The position numbers and the translations under genes were made by a program. Under the pieces are notes generated by a model. It saw only the letters and a list, made by a program, of their open reading frames with translations. It was not told the origin of the DNA and did not search any database. A stretch of DNA of 64,000 nucleotides from Thermococcus sp. 18S1 (lineage in GTDB: Archaea > Methanobacteriota_B > Thermococci > Thermococcales > Thermococcaceae): positions 992,001 through 1,056,000 of the forward strand of contig NZ_SNUU01000001.1 in the NCBI RefSeq assembly GCF_012027645.1. The letters run 5' to 3'. Positions 43,281 through 53,446 of this stretch are shown here, in pieces. Positions within the stretch are counted from its first letter, which is position 1. Every line of letters starts with the position of its first letter.

Positions 43281-43712
43281 TCAGAGGTGCTGTATCGGCG
43301 TCTCGGCACCACAGGCCTCACACTTGAGGAAGTGGAAGCGGCCCTTCTTGATGATCTTGGTGTCCGGCGAACCGCAGACGGGACAGATGACGTAGTCCCT
43401 GAGGTACTTCTTCATCTTGTTGGCTATGAGGTACGGTGTGAAGCGTCCCTGGAGGATTACGCGTCTTCCTTCGAGCGTTCCAGCGGTGGCCACCTCGCGC
43501 AGGATGAACTTGAGCAGGTGGTTGGGGTCGCGGTTCATGGCCTCCGCTATGTCCACGAAGTTCTCGATTATAGTCCTGTTTCCGGCTATGGTGACCTGTG
43601 CCGGCGGAACCTCGAAACGGGAAGTGTGATGTTTGACGTTCTCGGGAAGCTCCTCGTAAGCCTTATCGAGTAAACCTTCGAAATCGTAAAAGTCAACCTT
43701 CTTTTCGCTCAT
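43281..43712 (-). CDS. Translation initiation factor aIF2 beta subunit
   Basis: 143 residues: N-terminal helix, alpha/beta core ([42 protein letters not shown]) and a C-terminal zinc ribbon (CPVCG, CEACGAE). It is part of the aIF2 heterotrimer that delivers initiator tRNA. TATA (ggttataaacgcc on the minus strand, about 43743-43755) lies 30 bases upstream of the ATG. The order aIF2beta, MCM, Gins23 is conserved in Thermococcales as far as I recall, tying translation initiation and replication genes together. Confidence 0.96.
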   Translation of the reverse strand: MSEKKVDFYDFEGLLDKAYEELPENVKHHTSRFEVPPAQVTIAGNRTIIENFVDIAEAMNRDPNHLLKFILREVATAGTLEGRRVILQGRFTPYLIANKMKKYLRDYVICPVCGSPDTKIIKKGRFHFLKCEACGAETPIQHL

Positions 43713-43804
43713 GCTCTCACCTCCATCTTAACTATCCGAAGGCGTTTATAACCTTTTGGCGTGGGGCGAGAAATGAGAATTGAAAATCCAAACGAATGGA
43801 GGGT

Positions 43805-45856
43805 TCAGAGGACGCGGTAGAACCCTGCCCGCGGCTCGTATATCCTGGCATCGCGCTTGAGGTCGTTCAGGAGCTTCCTCACGTCGTTCTCCGAACCTAT
43901 GCCTGCCTGCTTCGCCGCCTCGAGCACCTTGTCCTCCGGCGCCCCGAACTCTCCCTCGCTCTCAAGGTTCTTTATGATGTCCATGAGCCTGTCGATCTTG
44001 TTTATCTTCTTGGAGCTCTTGCCGACCTCCAGTATCGAGATATCGAGCGTTCCCTCCTCGTCGGTGGCTATCTTTCGTATCATCTCCTCGATTATCTTTA
44101 TCGCAGCCTTGGCGTCCTCCCTCGTCACCGTCTCGCTCAGTCTCATCCTCGCGTGGGCCTCGCTGAGACGTATGAGGGCCTCCAGCTGCCTCGCAGTAAC
44201 CGGAATCGGCTGAACGCCCTCCTCCTCGCCGGAGCGCTTGAAGCCCTTTCTCATCCTGACGTAGTATCGCTTTATTTCGTCCATCGCCTCCCTGCTGAGA
44301 ACGGGGTGGACGTTCTTCCTTGCGTAGGCTATGTACTTCTTGAGCAGGTCGTAGGGTATCTTCGGCGTCACTACCTCGGCCTCTCCCCTGCGGACCTTGA
44401 GGATGTGCTCGGCTATGCTCGCGTCAACCTTCTCGTCGGGCTCATCGAGGAGCAGGAAGATTAGGTCAAAACGGCTCAGCAGTGTGGGCGGAAGGTCAAG
44501 CTGCTCGGGGAGGCTCTTGTGGCGGTTGAACCTGCCGTACTTGGGGTTAGCGGCGGCGATAACCGTCGTTCTGGAGTTCAGGGTCGCAGTGATGCCTGCC
44601 TTGGAGATGCTTACACTTTGTTGCTCAAGTGCCTCATGAATAGCACTTCTGTCACGATCACTCATCTTATCGAACTCATCAATTAACGCTATTCCACCAT
44701 CGGCTAACACAAGGACACCAGCTTCCAGAACCCACGAGCCGGTGAATTCGTCCCGGACTGCTGCGGCCGTCAAACCGGCTGCGGAGCTGCTCTTACCACT
44801 CGTATAAATCGCCCTCGGCGCCAGATTGGCAACGTAGCGGAGGATTTGACTCTTCGCTACTCCTGGATCTCCAACGAGCAGAACGTGGCTCTCCCCCCTG
44901 AGCTTCGTCCCATCAGGGAGCGTTCTCTGCACGCCGCCGAAGAGAGCGAGTGCTATGCCCTTCTTAACCGTTCTGTGGCCCCAGATGGCCGGGGCGATTG
45001 AGTCCACTATCGCGTCAACGATGTCCTTTCTCCTGGCCAGCTCGCGTATCTTCTGTTCGTCCTCCGGGGAAATCTCGAGCTCCTCTATCTCCTTGCTGAG
45101 CTGCTCGATGTGATTGACCTCCAGGACTTTCTTAAATATCGGCCTCTTATCCTTCTGCTCCAGGATGACGCGGAGGATTCCGGTAACTAAAACGCGGTCG
45201 CCCGGCAAGGCGGTGTCCACCATATCGTCGAGGAGTATCGCATCAACGAACCTCGGCATCTGGCCGCCCTTGAGGCTCTCTGGCCTGTCTTGGAAGCGGA
45301 AACTCTGAAAGTTTATGAAGCGGCTCTTCTCGACGTCGAGGTCAACGTTCCTTGAGCCGCAGGCGTCACACTTGGCGGGCTTGACGAGGTTGTCGTAGGG
45401 CCTCTGAAGCCTGACCATCTCATTGCCGCAGTCCTTACATACAAATACCGCCTTTTCAACGAATGGTTTGACCTCGCTCACACGTGTGATGATTCCGTCA
45501 ACCTGAATGAGCCTGTTTATGTGCTCGCTTCCAAGCTCCTTGACAAGGAGTGTCTTGGGAAGGTTGTAGAACCTCGCATGGGCGGTGAATTCCTCCTTCT
45601 TCTCTATGGGGGGCTCCCTCAGGACTATCTGAATGGCATCTTCCGCTGCCAGAATACTTTCCTCAGGGTTTTCTATCAGCTCCGCCGCCAGTTCCGGGTC
45701 GAATGAGTTGAGGTGCGTCCAGTCTATCGCGAGCGACCGTCTGGGGGTCACCGTGAGCAGGTCCTTCAGTTTGTTGAGGTAGACCTCCTTGCCCTCGTCG
45801 TCGACGTACTCCCTCAGAAAGCGCGCGTACCTCTCTATCATGTCCTCCCTGTCCAT
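43805..45856 (-). CDS. mcm: Replicative helicase MCM, intein-free
   Basis: 683 residues. N-terminal domain with zinc finger CKDCGNEM...CDACGSRN (split by about 20 residues) and OB fold; AAA+ core with Walker A GDPGVAKSQ, Walker B ALIDEFDKM, sensor 1 AAANPKYGRF and Arg finger LLSRFDLIF; C-terminal winged helix (FGAPEDKVLEAAKQAG). It forms the hexameric CMG-like replicative helicase with Gins and the Cdc45/RecJ-like protein. No intein is present in the Walker A or other insertion sites. ATG 45854-45856 follows ggtgag-gagtg and overlaps the gins23 stop. Context suggests it is the essential MCM of the genome. Confidence 0.97.
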   Translation of the reverse strand: MDREDMIERYARFLREYVDDEGKEVYLNKLKDLLTVTPRRSLAIDWTHLNSFDPELAAELIENPEESILAAEDAIQIVLREPPIEKKEEFTAHARFYNLPKTLLVKELGSEHINRLIQVDGIITRVSEVKPFVEKAVFVCKDCGNEMVRLQRPYDNLVKPAKCDACGSRNVDLDVEKSRFINFQSFRFQDRPESLKGGQMPRFVDAILLDDMVDTALPGDRVLVTGILRVILEQKDKRPIFKKVLEVNHIEQLSKEIEELEISPEDEQKIRELARRKDIVDAIVDSIAPAIWGHRTVKKGIALALFGGVQRTLPDGTKLRGESHVLLVGDPGVAKSQILRYVANLAPRAIYTSGKSSSAAGLTAAAVRDEFTGSWVLEAGVLVLADGGIALIDEFDKMSDRDRSAIHEALEQQSVSISKAGITATLNSRTTVIAAANPKYGRFNRHKSLPEQLDLPPTLLSRFDLIFLLLDEPDEKVDASIAEHILKVRRGEAEVVTPKIPYDLLKKYIAYARKNVHPVLSREAMDEIKRYYVRMRKGFKRSGEEEGVQPIPVTARQLEALIRLSEAHARMRLSETVTREDAKAAIKIIEEMIRKIATDEEGTLDISILEVGKSSKKINKIDRLMDIIKNLESEGEFGAPEDKVLEAAKQAGIGSENDVRKLLNDLKRDARIYEPRAGFYRVL

Positions 45857-46350
45857 CACTCCTCACCGAGCCATTCGTTCCGTATCTTCGACAGCTGCAG
45901 GTATATCCTCCTCTCCTCCGGCGACAGGCGGGAGAGGAGTTCCAGGCTGTTGGGCCTCAGCCGCACCGCCTCGAGTATCTTTCTGAATCGTATCTGCTTG
46001 AGGTGCTCAAGCTTCTTTTTCAGGTTGGCCAGTTTGGTCAGCTTGATGTTTATGGTCTCTATGCTCTCGCCCGCGTTCAGCCTCACGTAGTTCTCGAGGT
46101 AGTACATGTAGAACTCCGCCCTCTCATACAGCCCGGCCGGGAGGGACGTGAGAGGCTCGCTCTCCCTCTCCTCGGCTATGGCCCTGTCTATCTCTCCTAT
46201 TACCTTGTCGGTCTCGTCTATAACCTCAACCACCCTCGCTTCCCAGAGCTCCTTTGCCTTCCAATCCTCAACGAGCACGACGTCTCCGGCGCTCCAGTCC
46301 CCGAAGGGGCGGAGGATTTTAACGGGTATCACTGCCCTCCCAGTGAACAT
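45856..46350 (-). CDS. GINS complex subunit, Gins23-type
   Basis: 164 residues. The small beta domain is N-terminal (IPVKILRPFGDWSAGDVVLVEDWKAKEL) and the helical A domain follows (PLTSLPAGLYERAEFYMYYLENYVRL, NIKLTKLANLKKKLEHLKQIRFRKILEA). The B-then-A domain order marks the Gins23 (Psf2/Psf3-like) class rather than Gins51. Together with Gins51 it links MCM to the primase and RecJ-like protein. Its position directly before MCM, with overlapping stop/start, matches the arrangement known in Pyrococcus. Divergent from the phosphodiesterase at 46457. Confidence 0.9.
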   Translation of the reverse strand: MFTGRAVIPVKILRPFGDWSAGDVVLVEDWKAKELWEARVVEVIDETDKVIGEIDRAIAEERESEPLTSLPAGLYERAEFYMYYLENYVRLNAGESIETINIKLTKLANLKKKLEHLKQIRFRKILEAVRLRPNSLELLSRLSPEERRIYLQLSKIRNEWLGEE

Positions 46351-46456
46351 GACATCACCCTCTCGAATATACCCCTACCCCAGGATGCTCTTAAAGTTTG
46401 CCGAGATATGGATAAGCCTATAAGTCCCGCCGCCCTATTCCAGCGCAGGTGAGAGC

Positions 46457-46969
46457 ATGCTGATAGGTATAATGAGCGATACCCATGACAACCTCCCGGC
46501 AATCGCAAAGGCGGTCGAGCTGTTCAACGAAAGGAACGTTGAGCTGGTTATCCACGCGGGGGACTACGTCGCCCCGTTCGTTGCCAGGGAGCTCAAGAAG
46601 CTCAGGGCGCCGCTCAGGGGTGTTTTCGGCAACAACGACGGTGAGAGGAAAGGCCTCTACGAGGCGCTGGGCATCTACGACGAGATACTGGAAATCGAGG
46701 CCGACGGAATGAAGATAGCTGTAACCCACGGCACCGACGAGCGCATCGTCCGCGCGCTTGCCAGGAGCAGGCTATACGACGTTGTCATAGTCGGCCACAC
46801 CCACCGCTACGAGATACGCGAGGAAGGACGAACCATACTCGTCAACCCCGGCGAGGTCTGCGGCTACGTCACCGGGGTGAAGAGCGTCGCCCTGCTCGAC
46901 ACCCGGAAGAGGGAGGTGCAGATAATCAACCTCGACACCGGGGAGCTCCTCGGGGCAATGAGTCTCTAA
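46457..46969 (+). CDS. YfcE/MJ0936-type metallophosphoesterase
   Basis: 170 residues with all calcineurin-like metal motifs: GIMSDTHDN (D-x-H), HAGDYV (GD), GNNDGE (GNND), AVTHGTD and GHTHRYEI (GHTH). This family hydrolyses phosphodiesters; the physiological substrate is not known. Compact single-domain protein. Ribosome binding: caggtgagagc-ATG. TATA-like cctataagtc lies at 46417-46426. Divergent from the Gins23-MCM operon. Confidence 0.92.
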   Translation: MLIGIMSDTHDNLPAIAKAVELFNERNVELVIHAGDYVAPFVARELKKLRAPLRGVFGNNDGERKGLYEALGIYDEILEIEADGMKIAVTHGTDERIVRALARSRLYDVVIVGHTHRYEIREEGRTILVNPGEVCGYVTGVKSVALLDTRKREVQIINLDTGELLGAMSL

Positions 46970-47043
46970 CAAGCGTCTCTGAATGGTTACCGAGCTCTCT
47001 GTCTCTCGATTTTTGCCTTTGAATCAACAGAAACTAACCGGCG

Positions 47044-47892
47044 ATGGGTATGGATGATATACTGATTCCTAAGGAAAGGCGCGACGCGGTCGTGTTGATA
47101 GGGGTGGATCGGTCGGGGAGCGTTGAATTCATCAAGGTCTACGCGGTCAGCGAGGAGACGGCAAAGGAAACGCTTGAGGAGTTCTTCAGCGCGAAGGGTC
47201 TGTTCCCCAGCGACTACCGCCTCGTGAGCAGGGGCGCTGAAGAAACCGGGGGGAAGGCGGCGATAACAACGAGGAGTGAGTCCTCCCTGGGTGCGTCCCT
47301 CTCGAGGCTCGGCCTTCGCCTTCTCTCGAACGGTGTGCTGTACCTTGAGGGTGTCGATAGGGTTTACCAGTTCACCCTGGTGAGCGAGGACCTCTATCGC
47401 AGGATAACCTCCGAGAAAGCGGAAACCAGTCCGGAATTTGAACCGCCGGCGATACTGCCTGAGGACGTCCTCTCCCTCGGTCTGGATACGCTGGTGGAGA
47501 ACCTGCGTGGGACCGAGCTGGATGAACTCCTGCCGGAGGGCGCGCTTCTTCTGCGGGAACCCCCCGTCGATAGGGTCGCCGAGATTCTGGCGGAGGCGAG
47601 GGATTACCCGGTTGTGGTTGAGACGAAGGACGCCGGGAAATACTGGTTCCTCGATTTTCCCGTCGTGCTCAGGCTCCCCCCGCTCTCGCCGGATGACTTC
47701 GCCGCAGAGCTGTCGGCGATGCTCGGCTTCGAGGTCGGTGCGGGATACTTCCTTGACTACCCTCCGGAGAAGCTCAACCTGAGGAACGCGAAGGCCCTCG
47801 CGCGCCTCGTCCGGGTGCTTGTGGAGAAGAGGGGTCTGGGGGAGAGGGAGGCCCTGGCCCTCGCGGTTCGGCTCAACCTTGGAGAGCCTTGA
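47044..47892 (+). CDS. Unrecognised protein with helical C-terminal domain
   Basis: 282 residues. The N-terminal part is alpha/beta (AVVLIGVDRSGSVEFIKVYAV, YRLVSRGAEETGG). The middle holds acidic, beta-rich segments (TVEN-like LDTLVENLRG, VVETKDAGKYWFLDF). The C-terminal third (LPPLSPDDFAAELSAMLGF, NLRNAKALARLVRVLVEKRGL, REALALAVRLNL) resembles a AAA+ ATPase lid but without any Walker motif. No signal peptide or membrane segment. I do not recognise a family. ATG 47044 or 47050 are both possible starts. Its 3' end overlaps the convergent gene at 47873 by 20 bases. Confidence 0.6.
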   Translation: MGMDDILIPKERRDAVVLIGVDRSGSVEFIKVYAVSEETAKETLEEFFSAKGLFPSDYRLVSRGAEETGGKAAITTRSESSLGASLSRLGLRLLSNGVLYLEGVDRVYQFTLVSEDLYRRITSEKAETSPEFEPPAILPEDVLSLGLDTLVENLRGTELDELLPEGALLLREPPVDRVAEILAEARDYPVVVETKDAGKYWFLDFPVVLRLPPLSPDDFAAELSAMLGFEVGAGYFLDYPPEKLNLRNAKALARLVRVLVEKRGLGEREALALAVRLNLGEP

Positions 47893-48463
47893 AGTATCGA
47901 ATCACCGCTTCCCTGAACTGAGGGTTGTTTTTCCCGAGGGCCGCGTTTATCAGTCCCCTGAGCTTTTCGTCCTCCGCGATGTACACAAGCAGAAGCCCCT
48001 GGTCAGGGCTGAGCTCGCCGAGAAACCCCGTTTCTTTTAGGAGAGCATCTCTGCTCCCGGTGGTTTTTTCAAGCTCCACTATCCTTTCGAGGTACGGTTC
48101 AACTTTCTCTCTCCTCGCCTCAAACTCCAGCCAGTCTATCGCCAGCCTCTCTCCTGGGGATATGTGGCGTCCGGGACTTTCCATATATGGTGCCAGAGCG
48201 TCCCCGAGCTTCGAGCCCAGCATCTTCCTCCGGAACAGTTCCAGGGCCCTGTAATCGTTTTGAAGGCGCTTTTTGTCCACGAGGTCGAGGGAGTCGTAGA
48301 GGGCTATCCCCGTGAGGTAGCAGAGGGCGGCGAAGGGAACCTTTGGGAGGGTGATGCAGTTCCGCGTTACCCTGACGAATTCTCCGTGTCTTCTTTCGGA
48401 CCCCTCCAGGAGCATTCCAAGGGGATAGCTCATGCCCTTGATGCAGAACTCAAGTTCGTCCAT
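47873..48463 (-). CDS. Unrecognised helical protein
   Basis: 196 residues, mostly helical: ELEFCIKGMSYPLGMLLEGSERRHG, a hydrophobic helix FAALCYLTGIALYDSLDLVDKKRL (probably buried rather than spanning), and a charged C-terminal bundle (ERIVELEKTTGSRDALLKETG, LLLVYIAEDEKLRGLINAALG). No known motif. ATG 48461-48463 follows ccggtgtgagt. It converges with the unknown gene at 47044 (20-base overlap) and is divergent from rtcA. Function not recognised. Confidence 0.55.
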   Translation of the reverse strand: MDELEFCIKGMSYPLGMLLEGSERRHGEFVRVTRNCITLPKVPFAALCYLTGIALYDSLDLVDKKRLQNDYRALELFRRKMLGSKLGDALAPYMESPGRHISPGERLAIDWLEFEARREKVEPYLERIVELEKTTGSRDALLKETGFLGELSPDQGLLLVYIAEDEKLRGLINAALGKNNPQFREAVIRYFKALQG

Positions 48464-48485
48464 ACTCACACCGGCCTGAAGTTAG

Positions 48486-50425
<1,940 letters not shown>

Positions 50426-50440
50426 ACCATCACCTCACGA

Positions 50441-50752
50441 TTAGTAAACTTCTATGATTTCGCCCTCTTTGACCTTCAGCGTTCCCTCGAGGATCAGGGC
50501 CGCTTCATCGTGCTCCACGACGAAATCCACCTTCCTGTTCCTGATGTGGATCTCCCTCACGAGCGCTATTCCTCCACCCTTGAGCTTGTAACCGGGGTAT
50601 ATGACGCCCTCAAGCACAACGCCGCCCAAAACCTGCTTTCCGAGGACGTAGGTTACCCCAACCACCTGGAACCTGCCCGCGGGCTTTCGGGAGACGATTT
50701 GAACATCTCCCCCGTTTCTGCCCCTGCCGAACAGCCGGTCCAGTATTCTCAT
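50441..50752 (-). CDS. Translation-factor-like beta-barrel protein (EF-Tu domain 2-like)
   Basis: 103 residues. A basic N-terminal stretch (MRILDRLFGRGRNGG) precedes a beta-barrel of the EF-Tu/aIF2gamma domain 2 type: GRFQVVGVTYVLGKQVLGG, VVLEGVIYPGYKLKGGGIALV, VVEHDEAALILEGTLKVKEGEIIEVY. No GTPase domain is present, so any role would be as a small binding module. ATG 50750-50752 follows aggtgagagc and is four bases after the stop of the DUF257 gene. Function unknown. Confidence 0.7.
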   Translation of the reverse strand: MRILDRLFGRGRNGGDVQIVSRKPAGRFQVVGVTYVLGKQVLGGVVLEGVIYPGYKLKGGGIALVREIHIRNRKVDFVVEHDEAALILEGTLKVKEGEIIEVY

Positions 50753-50756
50753 GCTC

Positions 50757-51422
50757 TCACCTTGCACTCCCGTCCAGGTATGCTATCATGTCGCCGTCGA
50801 CTATCCGAAGGGTGGGCCCCTTGGCGAAGACGAGGGCGTGCCGCTTGTTCCGCAGCTGAATCCTTACGACGGTTGTGGCTATCTCCTCCAGCTCCGGTAT
50901 CGGGTTGGTTCTGAGGGTGGAAACCACGCTTTTGTTCAGTATGTAGAACGAGACGTGGCTCTCGTCCCCAAGCCGCTCCTTTATGGCCCCGGTCATCATG
51001 TAGAACTCGCGTTTGCTTTCAAAGAATGCGAACAGTCTCTCTATGCCGAGGGTTATATGTATGTACCTCTCACTGGGAGCCGCTTCTTTGAGGGCCTCCC
51101 TGTGCTGGTTCAGATACCTGGCGGCGTCACTCTCTATGCCTATCCTCGCCACGACGTTTCCGATGCTCTTGACCCCGCCTGTTTTTATGACGCTGACGCC
51201 TGAAAAATCCTCATCTATTCCGAGAAAACGGAGATGTTCCCTGACTACGTGAAGTGAGTCCAGGATATCGTCCACGTAAACGGGTACCCCCTTCTTTCTT
51301 CCGTACTCCGCTATCAGATGGGTCATCAGGGCGGTTCCGTAGGGGGATTCGTTCTCCACCAGGATTACGTCGCCGAAAAAGACGCTGTCCAAATACTCAT
51401 AGACCCTTTCCGTGGAAAGCAT
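50757..51422 (-). CDS. DUF257 family protein, copy 1
   Basis: 221 residues. It resembles the Thermococcales-restricted DUF257 family: GDVILVENESPYGTALMTHLIAEYGRKKGVPVYVDDILDSL, REHLRFLGIDEDFSGVSVIKTGG, NVVARIGIESDAARYL, IHITLGIERLFAFFESKREFYMM. The overall pattern recalls a RecA/KaiC-type fold without a Walker A motif. Function unknown. A paralogue lies immediately upstream (51397-52086), overlapping by 26 bases. ATG 51420-51422 follows ggaggtgat-gcttg. Confidence 0.8.
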   Translation of the reverse strand: MLSTERVYEYLDSVFFGDVILVENESPYGTALMTHLIAEYGRKKGVPVYVDDILDSLHVVREHLRFLGIDEDFSGVSVIKTGGVKSIGNVVARIGIESDAARYLNQHREALKEAAPSERYIHITLGIERLFAFFESKREFYMMTGAIKERLGDESHVSFYILNKSVVSTLRTNPIPELEEIATTVVRIQLRNKRHALVFAKGPTLRIVDGDMIAYLDGSAR

Positions 51423-52086
51423 CAAGCATCACCTCCAGGCTCACCTCGTACTCCCTCCCCAGGAGTTCCCTTACCGGTGTTTTCAGGAAGGTTACCTTTG
51501 CGCTGATCGGGGTGGGGGTTATCTCCACCACTGTGCTCGCGATGTACTCCAGCTCCGGCAGGGGGTTGAACTCCAGGGTTGAGGCCACCTCCGTGTTCAT
51601 CAGGTACGCCGCCTTTCTCTTCGTGTTTCCAAGCATCTTCTGTAGCTCTGTTATGAACAGATAGTACTCCCTGGGGCTGTGGATGAAGGCAAAGAGCCTT
51701 TCTAGGCCGAGGGCAATGTTTATGGAGTCGTTAATTTCCGCGAGTGCATTTTTCATTGTCTCCTCGTACTTTTTTATGTAAACAAGAGGCTCGGAGCTGA
51801 ACTCCACGTTGGCTATGACGTTTCCAACGTTTATCCTTCCGCCGGATTTCACGACGAGTGCATCGCTGAAGTCCTCCTCGATTCCCCAGAACCTGAGGTG
51901 CTCCTGAAGAACGTGAAGGGAATCAAAATTATCGTCTATGATTATCGGAACGTTCCTCTTCCTCCCGTACTCCATCAGCAAAAGGACGAGGAACTCGGGT
52001 GCATAGGATGGATGATACTTCACGAGAACGCTCTCCCCCGGCTGCACCGTGTCGATTACCCTGAAAAGCTCCTCGAGTTGCTCCAT
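51397..52086 (-). CDS. DUF257 family protein, copy 2
   Basis: 229 residues, paralogue of the next gene: GESVLVKYHPSYAPEFLVLLLMEYGRKRNVPIIIDDNFDSL and QEHLRFWGIEEDFSDALVVKSGG align closely with copy 1, as do LGLERLFAFIHSPREYYLF and the TVASTLEFNPLPELEYIAST C-terminal part. Both lack a Walker A motif. I use ATG 52084-52086 after ggtgag-aacc; the ATG at 52113 lies at the TATA box (tttatatca on the minus strand, about 52116-52124). First gene of the DUF257, DUF257, beta-barrel, TatD-like cluster. Confidence 0.8.
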   Translation of the reverse strand: MEQLEELFRVIDTVQPGESVLVKYHPSYAPEFLVLLLMEYGRKRNVPIIIDDNFDSLHVLQEHLRFWGIEEDFSDALVVKSGGRINVGNVIANVEFSSEPLVYIKKYEETMKNALAEINDSINIALGLERLFAFIHSPREYYLFITELQKMLGNTKRKAAYLMNTEVASTLEFNPLPELEYIASTVVEITPTPISAKVTFLKTPVRELLGREYEVSLEVMLDAFHGKGL

Positions 52087-52177
52087 GGTTCTCACCGTTG
52101 AGATTTTTACCATGGAGTGATATAAACATTTTGGGAGAATCGGGGGTTTGTGCACATGATTTGGGGTTCTAGACTGA

Positions 52178-52195
52178 ATTAAATAAAAAAACAAC
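52178..52195 (-). terminator. Terminator of the hydrogenase operon
   Basis: On the minus strand, just after the hydA stop, the sequence reads ttgtttttttatttaattc: a T7 run followed by further T-rich DNA. Confidence 0.55.
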
Positions 52196-52198
52196 GTT

Positions 52199-53446
52199 TC
52201 AGAGCTTCACCAGGTGCACGGAGCAGGAGATGCACGGGTCAAACGCCCTGACGGTCTCTTCAAGCCTTCCTATCATCGCCCTCTCGTCGGCCTCGCCGTA
52301 CAGTTTCCTTGCCTCCTCCAGCAGGCTGGCCTCTATCATCGCGTGGTTCAGCGCGGTTGGTGTTATTATGTTGGAGTAAGCGATCTTGCCGCTGGCGTCT
52401 ATTCTGTAGTGGTGTATAAGAACTCCCCTCGGGGCCTCGACGTAGCCTATTCCCTCGCCCTCCCTGGGCTCAACGGGGACGTTTTCTCCTTCGATGCCCC
52501 TATCGAGCAGGGTCTTCGCTATCTCGTTGGCCTTTTCAAGGGAATAGACCAGTTCTATCGCCTGAGCCAGGTTGTTGTAGCTGACGTAGCCGGTCTCCAG
52601 TTTCTCCCTGTGCTCCTCAAAGAGCCTCCTGGCGGTGGGTGTGAGCATCTCCGATTTGAGGAGCAACCTCGGCAGCGCTCCGACAAAGAAGGCCTCGCCC
52701 TTGTAGCGGCTCTGCTTGGCGAAGCTGTAAACGAGGGAGTGCTCCTCTATTCTTTCGGTGTAGTGGAAAGCGCCTTCCTCGTCGGATATCAGCTTTTCGC
52801 CCCATAGATAGCCGTCGGTGGCAACGAAGTGCTTTGCCTGAGCGCCGTAGGGGTCTGACTGTGCGAAGAGCCTCACAGAACGCTTGGCCAGCCGGAGAAG
52901 GGCTTCACTTTCCCTCTCTATCTCCTCCAGTTCTTCAACGGTCGGATACCTTCCAAATCCTCCCGGTTTGACGTTTATGCCGTGTATCTCCCTGCCCCCA
53001 ATCATCACCCGTATCCTGTTTCCAAAGGCTTTGAGCGCCAGTCCCTCCTTCACGAGTTCGCCGTGCTTCGTGGCCATCCTTATGGCGTCGGGATAGCCAA
53101 AGACATCCGGCGCAACGAGGAGGTACAGGTGGAGGGCATGGCTCTCAAGGAACTCCCCTATCAGACCGAGCTCCCTGAGGAGCGTTATCTCCTCCGGAAC
53201 CTCAACCCCAAAGGCCCTCTCGATTCCAAGGACTGAGGCAACGCTGTGGGAGAGGTAGCAGATGGCGCATATCCTCGCTTCAAGGTCAGGGACATCGTAA
53301 TAGTGTCTTCCCAGGGTCAGAAGCTCGAAGAAACGCGGCCCTTCGATGATCTGAAGCCTGACGTCCTTTACCTCACCGTCCTCGATGACTATCTCGGCTT
53401 TGCCGTTGCCCTCAACGCGCGTGAATTCCCGCATCTCAATTATCAT
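52199..53446 (-). CDS. hydA: Cytosolic NiFe hydrogenase (sulfhydrogenase-type), alpha large subunit
   Basis: 415 residues, catalytic subunit carrying the NiFe(CN)2CO centre. The two Cys pairs that bind it are EARICAICYLSHS near the N-terminus and FDPCISCSVH at the C-terminus; EFTRVEGNGKAEIVI is the conserved start. Only four residues (LVKL) follow the last His, the length known to be trimmed by the maturation protease in Pyrococcus hydrogenase I. Size and neighbours match the hydBGDA/shyBCDA soluble hydrogenases, closer to hydrogenase II in length. ATG 53444-53446 overlaps the hydD stop (ATGA). No maturation protease gene is nearby. Confidence 0.95.
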   Translation of the reverse strand: MIIEMREFTRVEGNGKAEIVIEDGEVKDVRLQIIEGPRFFELLTLGRHYYDVPDLEARICAICYLSHSVASVLGIERAFGVEVPEEITLLRELGLIGEFLESHALHLYLLVAPDVFGYPDAIRMATKHGELVKEGLALKAFGNRIRVMIGGREIHGINVKPGGFGRYPTVEELEEIERESEALLRLAKRSVRLFAQSDPYGAQAKHFVATDGYLWGEKLISDEEGAFHYTERIEEHSLVYSFAKQSRYKGEAFFVGALPRLLLKSEMLTPTARRLFEEHREKLETGYVSYNNLAQAIELVYSLEKANEIAKTLLDRGIEGENVPVEPREGEGIGYVEAPRGVLIHHYRIDASGKIAYSNIITPTALNHAMIEASLLEEARKLYGEADERAMIGRLEETVRAFDPCISCSVHLVKL

